Assembly (NCBI RefSeq): GCF_033296635.1
Contig: NW_026944071.1
Coordinates: forward strand, 62,001 to 126,000
Direction: 5' to 3'
Length of the DNA stretch: 64,000 bases
Source: Dichotomopilus funicola
Lineage: Eukaryota; Ascomycota; Sordariomycetes; Sordariales; Chaetomiaceae
The notes under the pieces were generated by a model. The model had not been told where the DNA came from and searched no databases. It saw only the letters and a list, made by a program, of their open reading frames with translations. This document shows positions 32,767 to 45,100 of the stretch, piece by piece. The translations under genes were made by a program, and so were the position numbers. Positions within the stretch are counted from its first letter, which is position 1, and the number at the start of each line of letters is the position of its first letter.

Positions 32767-33260
32767 GGTTGAGGCTTTAGGTGGGATCGAGGCTGGGCCC
32801 GGAGGCTGGATAGTTCTAAACAATTGAAAACCTGGGTTGGCTGTCGAGATTGAGTCAAACTATACGACCGGATTAGATAGATCGTTCGGTTGAACGGTCG
32901 TAATTTCGCGGGGAAGTGGTGTTGCGTGAGCCGAGTTCTGGAAGCTTTCGGATATCGAGCTCAAGGACCCACTCGATCGACCGCTGCCGGTAGGGGTATT
33001 AAGGAAATTGGACCAATAAGCGAGCATAGTTCCTTGGTGCACGGACCATGACCCCTCCAAGATCCCTTCCTCGTTGCTGTGCACGTCATCCCCCGCGACT
33101 GCCTCCGTCAGGAACAGATTCCAGGTGCAACCAAACCTGTCAGCTTTGAACGCGGCTTCAGATCAAATCAACAAACGCATCTCGGCCGCAAATCGTTATG
33201 ACCACGCATCCATAGCCCTCACAACTCCTTTCGGTCTTAGTTTATTCCAAGGTTGTAACC
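32767..33260. promoter_or_regulatory. Divergent intergenic region, frataxin / AP-3 sigma
   Basis: 494 bp between outward-facing genes with both promoters. Nothing else is seen. Confidence 0.5.
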
Positions 33261-33930
33261 ATGATCAACGCGTTCCTCGTCTTTAATGGCCAGGGCCAAC
33301 CGCGGCTCACCAAGTTTTATACCCAACTCGTGTGTCCCCATCCCTCGCTCTTACCCTTATAGCCATTCCACCTCTCCTTCCTTCCCAGCATCTAACCACC
33401 CCACCACACCACAGGACACCTCCATCCAACAGCGCCTAATCTCCGAGATCTTCACCCTCGTCTCCAACCGACCCTCCGGCTCCTGCAACTTCCTCCCACT
33501 ACCCCCTCTCCTCGCCGCCTCCTCAACGAGCAACACCTCCTCGTCCGCCCAAGAACAAAACGACGTACCTTCCCTCGTCACCTACCGCAACTACGCGACG
33601 CTCTACTTCATCGTCATCTCGACCTCGACCGAGTCCCCGCTGGCGCTGATCGATCTGATTCAGGTGTATGTGGAAGCGCTCGATCGGCTGTTTGAGAATG
33701 TGTGCGAGCTGGATTTGATCTTTAACTATGAGACGCTGCATGCGACGTTGGGGGAGATGATTGTGGGCGGGGTGGTGATTGAGACGAATATGGAGCGGAT
33801 TGTGGCGGGTGTTAGGGCTCAGGGGACGGTTGCGAAGAGGCCGGTGAATGAGGGGAGGACGGGTGGTGGGTTAGGGGGAACGCTGGGGGCGGGACTGGGG
33901 ATGGGTGGGATGGTTTGGCATGGGAGGTGA
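33261..33930 (+). CDS. APS3: AP-3 adaptor complex sigma subunit
   Basis: Small subunit of the AP-3 coat that carries cargo from Golgi or endosome to the vacuole. Exons 33261-33329 and 33415-33930, joined over an 85-nt intron, encode 194 residues. The N-terminus MINAFLVFNGQGQPRLTKFYTQL is the longin-type sigma start. Next come QQRLISEIFTLVSNRP, RNYATLYFIVISTSTESPLALIDLIQVYVEALDR and FENVCELDLIFNYETLHATLGEMIVGG, all family hallmarks. The insert SSTSNTSSSAQEQND and a Gly-rich C-terminal tail are fungal additions. Confidence 0.97.
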
Positions 33931-34212
33931 GATTAAAGGAATGAGAGGGCGTCATATGCTATGAACATGGAAGGGATTGAAGCAACATGCGCACTTCCTT
34001 TTCAGCAGGATACAGCAAGTTTGTTTGGTCACAATGGATAGAGGGAGGAGAGAAGAACCCGAGTTGGCTGGAGAACCCAGCCGGCCCGCTGGTATATTCC
34101 GCGAGCCGGTCATGGCTAAATGCAGGGTTAAGGGTCCCAAGCAGGGTATCCAACGCCAAACGCCAAGTGGTGAGAACAGATATGGTACATGAGAGAAGAA
34201 GACGAGTCTCGG

Positions 34213-34758
34213 CTACGCTGAAGGACGGTTGTTCGTCTTTAACTTGCTTGGGTCGTCGCTGAGGGAGCGGAAGAAGCCAAAGAAAGCCTCGCGGAACTTG
34301 GCCCAGGGTCGGGTTAGCAAGGAAGAAACTGGGTACGAGAAACGAGGAAGGATCCATCTCACCGGACCAAACGGATGGGGCAGGGTTCCATAATCTAGAA
34401 AAAGAGTGCCCCAGGTGAGGAAAACTGAGAAGCAAGTCAATAAATCAAGGTTCAGCTCTACACAAGGACAACCAAACATACCAGCTGTTATGACGACTTG
34501 GAATAACCTTAGAGCCATGTCGAACCTTGGGGTGGCCCTAGCGTCTGTAATCCGCCTCTTGAACTTCTTCTCAAACCTGAATTGCTGCTGCGGCGACATG
34601 GTAGAAAAGTCCGGCGGCCACTTCTTTCGGAGTCTATATACTGGGTGTGCTGGGGCCGCGGGAGACGCAGTCGCAGTCGTCGGAACTTCGGCGGCTGACT
34701 CGACGGCTTGTGCAAGCCGTCGTGTAAGTGCTAGCCGCCGTGAAAGGGTGGGAAACAT
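34213..34758 (-). CDS. Small putative mitochondrial membrane protein
   Basis: Function unknown. Exons (minus strand) 34758-34482, 34424-34363 and 34296-34213 give 140 residues. The N-terminus MFPTLSRRLALTRRLAQAVE is an Arg-rich amphipathic presequence. The block KKWPPDFSTMSPQQQFRFEKKFKRR resembles a motif I recall in small fungal mitochondrial proteins. A hydrophobic segment spans the first intron (LFQVVITA-VFLTWGTLFLDYG). The second intron (66 nt, GTGAGA...CTAAC...AAG) is a multiple of three without a stop; if it is not removed, 22 residues are added. It is preferred because the branch-point match is perfect. The gene converges on AP-3 sigma. Confidence 0.72.
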   Translation of the reverse strand: MFPTLSRRLALTRRLAQAVESAAEVPTTATASPAAPAHPVYRLRKKWPPDFSTMSPQQQFRFEKKFKRRITDARATPRFDMALRLFQVVITAGMFGCPCVELNLDLLTCFSVFLTWGTLFLDYGTLPHPFGPVRWILPRFSYPVSSLLTRPWAKFREAFFGFFRSLSDDPSKLKTNNRPSA

Positions 34759-35264
34759 GTCAGGCGGTGGCTGGTGTTGTGAGTTGTGAGGACCAGAGTG
34801 AGTGAGAGTTGGGTAGAGGACTCAAGGAAAAGAATGCGTGAAGATGAAAAGTTGACCTTGGCGGGCCGTCCAGGCTTCGGCGGCCTGCTTGGATGCTCGG
34901 GCTTGGCACCAGGGGGTGTGTGGCTTGATCTTGTTTTGTGTGGCGGGTGTGGTCAAGTTTTGCTGGGCGCAAGCCACATTCTACCCCACATTCAAAGATG
35001 CCGGCCGAAAGACCCCGCGTTGCCCCTCCATGCGTGCGAGTCCACAGTGAAGCCCGCCCAAGCCAGCGGAGTCACCCAAAATAAAAATTCCTTGTCTGGC
35101 TTGACTCGGCTGACAACCACGCGACATCGGTCTGATTTGCACTTCAAGGAGTTGGAGGAGCGATTCTCGGGACCAATTCGACCGTTTACGGGCCGCACAC
35201 GATCAAATTCGATTTCTCCGACCAAAAGAGACAAGGGGGAAAACAAAAGGGGAAAAGATAAAAC
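34759..35264. promoter_or_regulatory. Divergent intergenic region, mitochondrial protein / LeuRS
   Basis: 506 bp with both promoters. The last 60 bp before 35265 are purine-rich. No other feature is seen. Confidence 0.5.
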
Positions 35265-38200
35265 ATGGCCGACACGGCACTTCCCAAGGCCATGGCCGAC
35301 CTTGCCGTTTCCAAGACAAAGGAGCTCAAGGGTACCGAGAAGCGTGATAGCCTTGTCGAGATCGAGAAGAAGTACCAGGCCAAGTGGCAGGAGGATGGAG
35401 TCTTCCAGGCCGAGGCCCCCTCGATCGACGAGTACCCCCTCGACTCCATCAGTGCGGAGGATCTACGCGAGAAGATCCCCAAATTCTTCGGCACCATCGC
35501 CTATCCTTACATGAACGGCCGTCTCCACGCGGGCCACGCCTTCAGCTTCAGCAAGATCGAGTTCCATGCTGGGTTTGCCCGCATGCAGGGGAAGCGAACC
35601 TTGTTCCCCCTGGGTTACCACTGCACCGGTCTGCCCATCAAGGCCTCTGCCGACAAGCTGGTCAAGGAGGTCGAGCTCTTCGGAAAGAACTTCGAGCGCT
35701 ACAAGGAGGAAGAGGAAGTTGCTGAGCCGGCTCCCGCGGCCCCGGCGGCCAAGGGCCCTAAGGAAGATCTGACCAAGTTCAACGCCAAGAAGGGCAAGGC
35801 CGCCGCGAAGACGGTCAAGGCCAAGTACCAATGGCAGATCTTGAACTCGGTCGGCATCCCCCTCGAGGAGATTCACCAATTCGCCGACCCGCAGTACTGG
35901 CTCAAGTACTTCCCCCCGGAGTGCAAGAAGGACCTGACCAACTTTGGTGCCCGCATTGATTGGCGCCGTCAGTTCGTCACCACCGACGCGAATCCGTACT
36001 ACGATGCCTTTGTACGCTGGCAAATGAACAGACTGAAGGAGTTGGAGAAGATTAAGTTTGGCAAGCGGTATACGATCTACTCTATCAAGGATGGCCAGCC
36101 CTGCATGGACCACGACCGCAGTGAGGGTGAGGGTGTCTTGCCCCAAGAGTACACAGCTTTGAAGCTCAAGGTTATCGAGTGGGCACCACAAGCAGCCGAG
36201 GCGATCAAGGGCAAGGTCCCCGAGGGCGCGTCTGTGTATCTCTGCCCGGCAACTCTGCGGCCGGAGACGATGTACGGTCAGGTGTGCTGCTTTGTTGGGC
36301 CAAGCCTGACGTATGGTGTGTTCCGGGCCTCCGAAAACGAGTACTTTGTCATCACCGACCGGGCAGCGAGGAATATGGCTTACCAGGGCATCTTTGAGAA
36401 GGATGGTGTGCCGGAAAAGGCGGCGGATATCCAGGGTTCCGACCTCATCGGCACTCTCGTCAACGCCCCTCTCAGCTTCCATCCCCAGGTCCGCGTGCTC
36501 CCCATGGAGTCTGTCCTGGCTACCAAGGGCACTGGTGTTGTCACATCTGTCCCCTCTGACTCCCCTGATGACTTCGCTATGGTGACTGAGCTCGCCAAGA
36601 AGGCCGACTTTTACGGCATCAAGAAGGAGTGGGCCGAGTTGGAGATCCACCCTATCATTCAAACACCAACGTCCGACCTCTTGGCTCCTTATCTCGTCAA
36701 GAAGCTCAAAATTGCCTCGCCAAAGGATGCCAAGCAGCTCCTGGAGGCTAAGGAACTTGCGTACAAGGAGGGCTTCTACCAGGGTGTCATGAAGGTCGGC
36801 GAGTTCAAGGGTGAAAAGGTCGAGGTTGCCAAGCCCAAGGTCCGGGAGCAGCTTATCCAGAAGGGAGAGGCGTTTGCCTACTCTGAGCCCGAGAACAAGG
36901 TTGTGTCGCGGTCTGGCGATGAGTGGTAAGTTGCGTTTTTGTGCTGGGAACATTGTGGAGTTGCTGACATGGCTTTTAGCACCGTCGCTCTCCTCGATCA
37001 GTGGTACCTCGACTATGGCGAGGAGAAATGGCGTCATATCGCTTTCGACTACGTCGAGAATAAGGACGGTAAGGGTCTGGAGACTTACTCGCCGGATACC
37101 CAACACGCGTTCAAGGGAGTGCTCGACTGGCTCAGGCAATGGGCCTGCGCGCGGACATACGGTCTCGGCTCCAAGCTCCCGTGGGATCACAGCTTCCTAG
37201 TCGAGAGTCTGAGTGATTCGACAATCTACATGGCCTACTACACCCTCGTGCCATGGCTCCACACTGACTTATTCGGTCGGGAAAAGGGCAAGGGCAACAT
37301 CGGGCCCGAGCAGCTGATTGACGAGGTGTGGGACTACATCTTCTGCAGGGAGAACTTCTCGGATGAGCTGGTGTCTAAGTCGGGTATCCCTAAGGAGACC
37401 CTCGAGGGCATGAGGAGAGACTTCCAGTACTTCTACCCGCTGGATATTCGTGTCAGCGGCAAGGATCTGATCCCTAACCATCTGTCTTTCTGCCTGTACA
37501 ACCACATCGGTATGTTGCCCCTGGAAAGGATCAAAGTGAAATGACGCTTGGGCTAACGAGTTGCAGCTCTCTTCCCCCGCGAGTACTGGCCACGGTCGAT
37601 CCGTGCCAACGGCCATCTGCAGCTGAACGGCGAGAAGATGAGCAAGTCGACGGGCAACTTCATGACCCTAGACGATGTTGTCAAGAAGTACGGTGCCGAC
37701 GCCGCGCGCGTGGCCCTTGCCGATGCCGGTGACGGAATTTCAGACTCCAACTTCGTCGAGGACGTAGCCGACAACACTATTCTCCGTTTCTACACAAACA
37801 AGGAGTGGATCGAGGAGAACATCAAGGACGACAAGCTCCGCACCGGCCCGCTCAACGACTTCCAAGACATCCTCTTCGACAACGAGATGAACGCTCTCGT
37901 CCACGAAGCGAGGAAACACTACGAAGAAACCTCGTACAAGCTCGCCCTCAAGGCCGCGCACTACGACTTCCTCAACGCCCGTGATACCTACCGCGAGGCC
38001 TGCAACGCAGCCGGCATCCCGCTGCACAACGACCTCGTACAAAAGTACATCCGCCTGCAGGCCCTGATCCTCACACCCATCGCGCCGCACTGGGCCGAGC
38101 ACGTCTGGCTCGAGATCCTCCACGAGCCCAAGTCCATCCAATTCGCCGCTTGGCCCACCGTCCCACCCGCCGACCCAGCCCTGACCGCAGCGCGCGAATA

Positions 38201-38808
38201 CGTCCGCCAGACCTCATCCAACATCAACTCCGCCGAGGCCGCACAGCTCAAGAAAATGGCCAAGGGCCGGCAGAGCGACTTCGACCCCAAGAAGCCCAAG
38301 AAGCTGACGGTGTTCACGACAGCTGATTTCCCGACCTGGCAGGCCAAGTACATCGAGCTGCTCAAGGAGGTCTGGGACGCCGATGCCAACACGCAGCGGG
38401 TCGACGACAAGACGCTGAACGGCCGGATTGCCAAGATGGGCGAGATGAAGAAGGCTATGCCGTTTGTGCAGGCGCTGAAGAAGCGGCTGCGGGATGGTGA
38501 ACCGGCGGCTGCTGTGCTGGAGCGCAAGTTGGCGTTTAATGAGGCTAAGACGCTTTTGGTATGTTCCCTCCCCCCTCTCAAATTCTGCAACAACCAAATA
38601 AAGTTAATACCGTACTAACTCACCATAGGCCATGGTCCCCGGCCTGAAGCGCGCAGCTGGGCTAGAGTCGGTACAGATTCTTGCCGTCGAGGAGGGCAGC
38701 AAGCAAGGCAAGGACCTGACGAATAATGGTGCCGAGGTGGAGATCAAGGCGCCTGTTGCCGAGTCTGCGCTGCCGGGGCAGCCAAGTTTCTTCTTTGAGA
38801 ATGTGTAG
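35265..38808 (+). CDS. CDC60: Cytosolic leucyl-tRNA synthetase
   Basis: Class I synthetase that charges tRNA-Leu in the cytosol. Exons 35265-36925, 36980-37509, 37567-38558 and 38629-38808 give 1120 residues, the eukaryotic cytosolic size. The HIGH motif is HAGH in YPYMNGRLHAGHAFSFSK (about residues 84-101). The editing domain includes LRPETMYGQ and GTGVVTSVPSDSPDD. DECTVALLDQWYLDYG is completed by the first splice. The KMSKS signature occurs unchanged in GEKMSKSTGNFMTLDD (about 751-766). No mitochondrial presequence is seen, so the mitochondrial enzyme must be encoded elsewhere. A long open frame on the opposite strand (35463-37190) is a shadow of the codon bias. Confidence 0.98.
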
Positions 38809-39529
38809 GTGTGTCTACCGTACCTAGTAGTTAGGGACGGTGTTGTGGGTGACATGTGGAGCGAGAAACGGATGTGAGTTTAGTAAAAGACTAAAACCGA
38901 TGATTTTGTGAGAAATACAATAGAAAGTCAAATGCAATATCGGCTCGTTTGAACCGACCTGTGGTCGAAGTTGGTAATTCGGCACGTGCGAATAGTAGTT
39001 GTGTAATAAGTATTGATGTCAACATAGGTTCCATTCAGGGATAGCCGCAGGTAAGTGAGGGGTTGTAGAACGGGCTTCGCATTTGGGCGTAGGACGTTTA
39101 GCACATGTTAGCCAAGTTTCTCCCTTTCGTCCCATCTCAGAACACGCACTTAGAGTCGAACACATCACATCCCTGTACTCTCGGAGCAGGACACCGCAAG
39201 CTAACAAATTATACGAGGCGTGCTTGGACCTGTATCTGACTCGGTGTCTTGTCTGACCACCTGCTTAAGCTTGGATTTCTGGCAGTCGGTATACTCCGGA
39301 CGAGGCTTCATCGTGACGGCATCACCTCGTTTCTATGGAGACCATCCGGTAGCTACGAATCGGTCTAGGCCAGTTTATAACCTAGACTTCAATCCTCTGC
39401 AAACCCACCCCTTTCCTCTCCCGTCCGCTTTTCTATCGCTTCACTCCTGTTGTCTCTGGCCTTGATATCAAATCATCACCCTAAAACAACAACCATACTA
39501 GGTCCCATACCACCACCACCACCACCAAA
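38809..39529. other. Intergenic region with CAC-repeat leader
   Basis: 721 bp. Just before the next start codon lies a CCACCACCACCACCACC run (about 39511-39527), part of the 5' leader. Nothing else is supported. Confidence 0.5.
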
Positions 39530-39969
39530 ATGCGCTTCGTCCTCGCCATCTCCTCTCTCTTCTTCGCGGGACTTGTGACAGCCCAAGACACCACGACAGT
39601 CACCGCCGAGACCGTGACACCAACTGACTCAGTTGTCGTCGAGACCGTCACGGCCACCTCAACGCCGACAGAGGCAACGGACCAGACGCCTACTGCGAGT
39701 ATGTATCCTTCCCTTCCTGGTGTTATGTACAACCGGCCTGCCTGCTTGCCTTGATAGTTGGCTGGCTGGTCGGTTGTTTGACCGTTCCATCCAACAACCA
39801 ATACCTTGACCCTGCGTCGCTTGCTCACCTACTAACACCTTCCCGCACAGCCTCCACGGAGACAGCCACAGCGACCGTGGTCCCTGTCAACGCGGCCGAC
39901 ACGCGATACATCGACAAGTCGATCGTTGCCTTGTCGTTTGTGTGTGTGGCTGGCGTTGCGTTCTTTTGA
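39530..39969 (+). CDS. Small Thr-rich GPI-anchored-type surface protein
   Basis: Exons 39530-39698 and 39851-39969 encode 95 residues. A signal peptide (MRFVLAISSLFFAGLVTA) is followed by about 55 residues dominated by Thr, Val, Glu and Pro (TTTVTAETVTPTDS), a likely O-mannosylated stalk. The C-terminus SIVALSFVCVAGVAFF is a hydrophobic tail with no charged end, as in GPI signals; a candidate anchor site is in the NAAD stretch. No domain is present. It probably sits in the cell wall or on the plasma membrane as a short mucin-like protein. Confidence 0.82.
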
Positions 39970-40346
39970 GGCGCGGAGGAACACGGCAACGGGTGGATAG
40001 TCTTGCGGGTGGTTTGAGGGGGAGTTTGTAGATAGATGGTCGGTACAAAGGTGTTGTAATGGAGGAGGGATTGGTGCCGGTGCGGTAGCTGGTGGTGATA
40101 TGGGTTCGTGACTGGCTGTGTAGGATTCCGCTGCCATTTGGGGTACTTCGGCAGTAGGTGATCCATCTAGCTGAATCGCAGTTACTTTAGCCCCAGTTCG
40201 CTTCGTTTGTTGTGTTCCCGTGGTGTTTATTGTTCTCGGTCATGGCCATGTGATGCATGTACCTCCCCGGTCGGCGTGGTGTACTCGGCGTGATTCCTCC
40301 TCCGGCTCCTACTACGGCAAACCCACTCTCCTTTTCAGTTCGCCAT
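39970..40346. other. Convergent 3' region
   Basis: 377 bp between the converging surface-protein and DPH3 genes. Nothing seen. Confidence 0.5.
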
Positions 40347-40679
40347 CTAAGCAGTAACAGCAACCTGCTCACCGCCCCCTTGGCCCGGAGGTTTCGGCAA
40401 GTTATCCTGACACAAACAACTAGTAAGCACCCGCACCCGACAGAACAAACGCATCAAACAACACAGCGCAAGCGTGAAACTCACCACCTCAAAAATAACC
40501 CGAATCATCAGACTACAGCTCGGACACACACCAATGTCCTCGCCGTCCATCAGGTCGCACAGCGCAATCTCGAAGCGGTCGCCACAGGGACACGGGTAGT
40601 GGTACAGCTGGCGGGTTTCGTCGTAGGTCATATCCTCGATCTCGACTTCGTCGTAGATGGCGAGGTCGTCGTCGGACAT
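40347..40679 (-). CDS. DPH3: Diphthamide biosynthesis protein 3 (CSL zinc finger)
   Basis: Electron carrier for the Dph1/Dph2 iron-sulfur enzyme in diphthamide synthesis on eEF2, also linked to Elongator function. Exons (minus strand) 40679-40485 and 40406-40347 give 84 residues. The whole CSL finger is in exon 1: YDEVEIEDMTYDETRQLYHYPCPCGDRFEI and GVCPSCSLMIRVIFEV, with metal ligands in the CPC and CPSC pairs. The short second exon adds a Gly/Pro/Ala-rich tail. Length and motifs are exactly those of the family. Confidence 0.96.
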   Translation of the reverse strand: MSDDDLAIYDEVEIEDMTYDETRQLYHYPCPCGDRFEIALCDLMDGEDIGVCPSCSLMIRVIFEVVSFTLALCCLMRLFCRVRVLTSCLCQDNLPKPPGQGGGEQVAVTA

Positions 40680-42171
40680 TTTGACGTTTCCTTTTTGTCG
40701 GGGTTGTTTTGTTTTGTTGAGTGTGGTGATCAGGCGGAAGCGGTTGACTAGATCGAAGGCGATACGATGATTCGACAAAGGTTGAAAGATGTGATGTGGT
40801 AAACTTAAGGTGCAGTGAGAAAAATAATTTTGGCGGGGCAAATCCGCCCATCGGAGCGCGGGGTTCACGCTTAACAGCGGCCCCACTCTCCCCACACAGG
40901 ACGCTGGAGGCTTGGCGGCCTTCCGTGCCAACGACCGCACTTACATGACATCGAATTCAAGGTGCCATACGCACCGCCCACATCCATTACAGCAGCCACA
41001 TCACGCTGCAAGAACCTGCCCCAACCACAATAACGACATACGTACTCTTACCCCTAACTTTGGTCCATCACCGGTATCCAATACACACAACTACTCTTCA
41101 CATCCCTATTTCAATACGACAACAACAAACACAACACAGCCACGACTGACTCCCTACTTACCCCCTTTGCCACCTTACTACTGTAGGAAGCAGGGCTCAA
41201 GAACAACACAACGCAACACAAACAGCAAAACAACTATTAAGATTAACGAACGGATGCTGGGTAGGTAGGTAAGGGAAGGCTAGCAGAGACAACAAAACAG
41301 AGATAGAGGGAAAAAAAGGGAAACCCTTGACTGGCTCTCCCCCTCAACAAGGATAACTAAGAAACGCAAGGAAACAAAGGAAACTGTGAGAACCAAAACG
41401 GCGGTAAGAAATAGACTGTAGACTGTAGTAGATTGTAGACAAGACGGTGGTGTGGGAAAGAAAAGGGGAGTAAGGGAAAAGAAACTATTGACATGAAATA
41501 GTTTTGGGAGAGGGGAAGAGGGTGTTAAAAGAGAAAAGGTATCACTCATCGACTCGACTCGACTCAACACAACACGGCCGACACAACCCACGCTCACCAC
41601 CTGTCCACCTATTCCACCCAACATATCATCCTCGTACTTGACCCCAGTCCGTAGGTACGAGCACCATTTCTCTCCGCCCACAGCTTCAACCCCATCCAAC
41701 ACTCATCCACTTGAATAATCCCTCCCACTCTCATCCCACTTCCCATTCCCACGCAACATCCAGCCCACCCCCCGATTCAACCACTCATTTCATCCCAATC
41801 GTACCGTTCCACCCCCTCTTTCGTTCCATCCCATCACCCCAACCCCGAACAGACCCCCTAGATAACCCCAGGATAAGCTTAACAGATCCAAGGCCCAGGT
41901 CCAGGCCTAGCCTGCCCAGTCCAAGTCGACCCTAGCCCGACCCAACTGGCGATAGAATGACGACCTAAGATTGACTGGCCAGATAATTGGCTGCCTACAA
42001 TTTCAAAAGAAACGAACAAAGAAGAACCGTTAGTCATCCATCTCCTCACATAAGGGAACCAACCCAGGCAAGGGACAATCGCATCGGATAGGGAAGGGAA
42101 AAGGAGGAAAGGCAGGAGAAAAGGATAGGCAAGGTCAGAAAGGCAAATCTCATCTCCACTTCACACTTCAC
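40680..42171. other. Gene-free region, DPH3 promoter and EDE1 3' end
   Basis: 1.5 kb, unusually rich in C and A on the plus strand, with short tandem runs such as GACTCGACTCGACTC (about 41554-41568). No gene, RNA or mobile element is supported. Confidence 0.5.
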
Positions 42172-45100
42172 TCATCTCCTCCACTCCGTATAAGACCCCT
42201 GACCACCACCAAAAACACCACCACCACCACCACCACCACCACCACCACCAGAAGAAAAATGAACAGGAGGGAAACCAGAAACAGCAGAAACAGAAGCAAA
42301 TCCAGCAACACCAGGAGTACCACTCACCCTCTCCAGATTATAATCATATTTCTCCAGCGCAGCCAGCGCCTCCTTCCTTGAGTACCCCATACCCGTGAGA
42401 TTCTTCAAGATCGGGTCGTCGTGCTCGCCTTCCTCCGTCAGTGCCCTACCGGGCGCGTTCGGTCTACTCTCACCACCGGCTGTTTCACCACCGTCTGCTG
42501 CGGTTGTGGCGGATGTCGTGGTTGCTGCTCCAGTAGTGGTGGCGGTACCGATGGCTGCGCCGGTGGCTTGGTCGTTGTCTAGGCTGGTGGCGAGGGTTTG
42601 GGAAGAGGCGGTCGGGGTGGTGGCTGAGTCGAGGCCGGCGAAGAGGGCGTCCCAGTCGTGGGAGGTGGACGGTGACGAGGCTGACTCGGCGGGGCCAGTG
42701 GCAGCCTTTGTTTGGTTCACAGCAGGAGCACCAGTACCAGAAGGTCCAGCAGCAGCAGCAGTCGACGCCGAGGCAGCAGCAGGCGTGGCACTCGCACCAG
42801 CCGTGCTGCCGGCCGCCGAGGTACCCGACAGTGAGCCAAAATCAAAGCTGCTCTCCGTGCCGAACGAGGTGGTGTTGGTTCCACCGCCGAGGCCGGCACC
42901 CGGATGCGTGGCATCGCTCTTCGCCTGGCTCGGCGGCGGCGAGCTGTCGAAGACGGGGTTAAAGTCATCGAGGCCCGAGCGGGAGATGGTGGCGAAGTCG
43001 TCGTCGGCGGAACCCTCTTTGGCGTCTTCAAGGCCCTCGAAGTCGTCGTCGAGATCGTCGAAGGGGGCGGGGGATTTGGCAGTTGCTGGGGCGGCCGTGG
43101 GTGCAGCAGCGGCCGAGGAGGAACCAAAGATGTCGTTGATGTTGGACGAGCTGAGGTTGTTGAGATGCGAGGGGGAGGTGGCCGGTTTGTCGCTGCGGAT
43201 GTTAGTGCATGTTTTCGTGAAAAAATAAGATAAACAAGAAAAGGAAAAAATGAAATCAAGGCAAGAGCAGAACAGGGACCAACAAATCAAATCAGGCTGA
43301 TCCGTACCTCACGGCCGGCTCAGGCGAAGCTGCCGCCGCATCAGGCAGGGTCTTGGGCACCACAGGAGACGCCGACCGCGAGCCGATGCTCTTCTCGACG
43401 ACGTGCTTCGGTGGCGGGGAAGCCGGGGCGAAGTCGTCGTCAAACCCGCCACGCTCGCTCTCGCTGTCCGACTCGTCGCGTTCCAGCTCCGAAATAGGGG
43501 GGAACTCCGAGCTGAAGGTCGAGAATGCCTTTGCTGTGTCGTTAGAGGACGTCGCCGCCGTGGGCCCGGCGCGAGCCTGTTTGAAGCTGGCAAAGGCTGA
43601 CTCGAAATCCTCCTTGGCCTTGTCCTGGTCCACCGCAAACGGGTCGGCCTCCTTGCCACCGGACGATGCAGCAGCAGCAGCAGCAGCAGAAGCCGGAACA
43701 GCTGCGGCAGACGGCTTGCCTGTCTCCTCCGAGATGGAACCAAACGCAGGTCGGCCCTCAGTTGCCGACGCAGGGGATGCCGGCCGGGAGCCAGATCCCG
43801 ACGCTGCCAGACTATGGCCAGTTTGGGCTGGCTCCAAAGGAGACGCAGCCAATGTCTCCTGGTTCGCCGTCTCAGTCCTGCTCAGCGCAGGCGATACTTG
43901 GCGCGATGTGCTCAGCGACTCAGCGGCGTCAACAAAGTGCGGGAATCCCGAGTTGCTGCGTCCGGCCTCGGCCAGCGTAGTGGGCTGCTGCTGTTGCTGT
44001 TGGTCTCCCGCGACGGTCGGCTGGCGGCTCGCGTTAGGGCTCGTTGAGGCCGGGGTCGCAAACGAGGCGGCACTGCCGGTCGACGCGCCCGTGTTTTGCT
44101 TGAAGATGGCAGCTGCTGCAGCTGGAGGAGGAGTGCCACGACCGCCGTTACCACTAGCATTACCACCAGCACCAGCCGGCCCCGGGCCAAACACATCGTC
44201 AAAGGCCCGGTCCGTGAACGACCGGATGGGTGGTGAGAAGGTCGAGGTGATGTCGGTGCTGCCCGTGCGGCGGAAGAAAGGGTTATTAGCACTTGCCGTC
44301 GACAGCGCCGGGCTGGCCACCTGAGCCGGCGGCGGCGGCGGCGGGGAGTTGGTTGCGCTGATGCTGACCTGGCTAGCCTGGCGCGCGAGCTCCTCGTTGC
44401 TGCGCGTCAGGTCCTCGACCTCGCCCTTCAGCTTGTCGCGTTCGCCCTCGTTAGTGGCCAGCTGCTTCCTATTAATCGCCACGAGCCCCTTTTGCTGGCG
44501 CGCGTCTGACTTAAGCTTCTCAATCTGCGGCTTGAGCTGCGCGACCTCGGCGTTGGCCGCCCGGATCTTTTCCTTGAGGGCCGCGTTCTCCTGCTGGTCC
44601 GCCTGCAACGCCCCCAGCAGCTGACGGTGCTGGTTCTGCAGCTCCTGGTAGCTAGCGTCAACCATGGCGAACTCTCCCTGCAGCTTCTTGGTCTCGTTCT
44701 TGGACGTCGTCAGCTGCGTCTCCAGCGCCCGCACATCCTGCGCCTCCTTCTCGTACATGGCCCGCAGCTGCGTCAGCCGCTGCTCAAAGTTCTTCTTCTG
44801 CGCGCTCGACTGCGTCAGCTCGTTCTGGATCCCCGTGCGCTGGCCCTGCACGTCCTGCACCTGCTTGGTCAGCGACCCGATCTGGTTCGACAGGTTCGCC
44901 AGCTCCGTCGTCTCGCTCGTCAGCTTCTTGCTCACTTCCGGCTCCGCGTCGCCTAGCAGGTCATCCTCAATCGCTGCAGGCTTAGCCGAGGCCGAGGTAT
45001 TAGACCCGCCCGTCGCTTGCGTGGTCAGGCCGCGCCCAAACGACGACGACGGCACGAACGGCCGGAAGGTGGATGCCGACGGCGAGGGCCTAGCAGGCGA

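Noticed and set aside
35463..37190. 575-codon open frame on the minus strand
   Set aside because: Lies wholly antisense to leucyl-tRNA synthetase; caused by strong C/G-ending codon bias. No family resemblance.
43353..44324. 323-codon plus-strand frame
   Set aside because: Antisense to the EDE1 gene; composition mirrors its Ala/Ser-rich disordered region.
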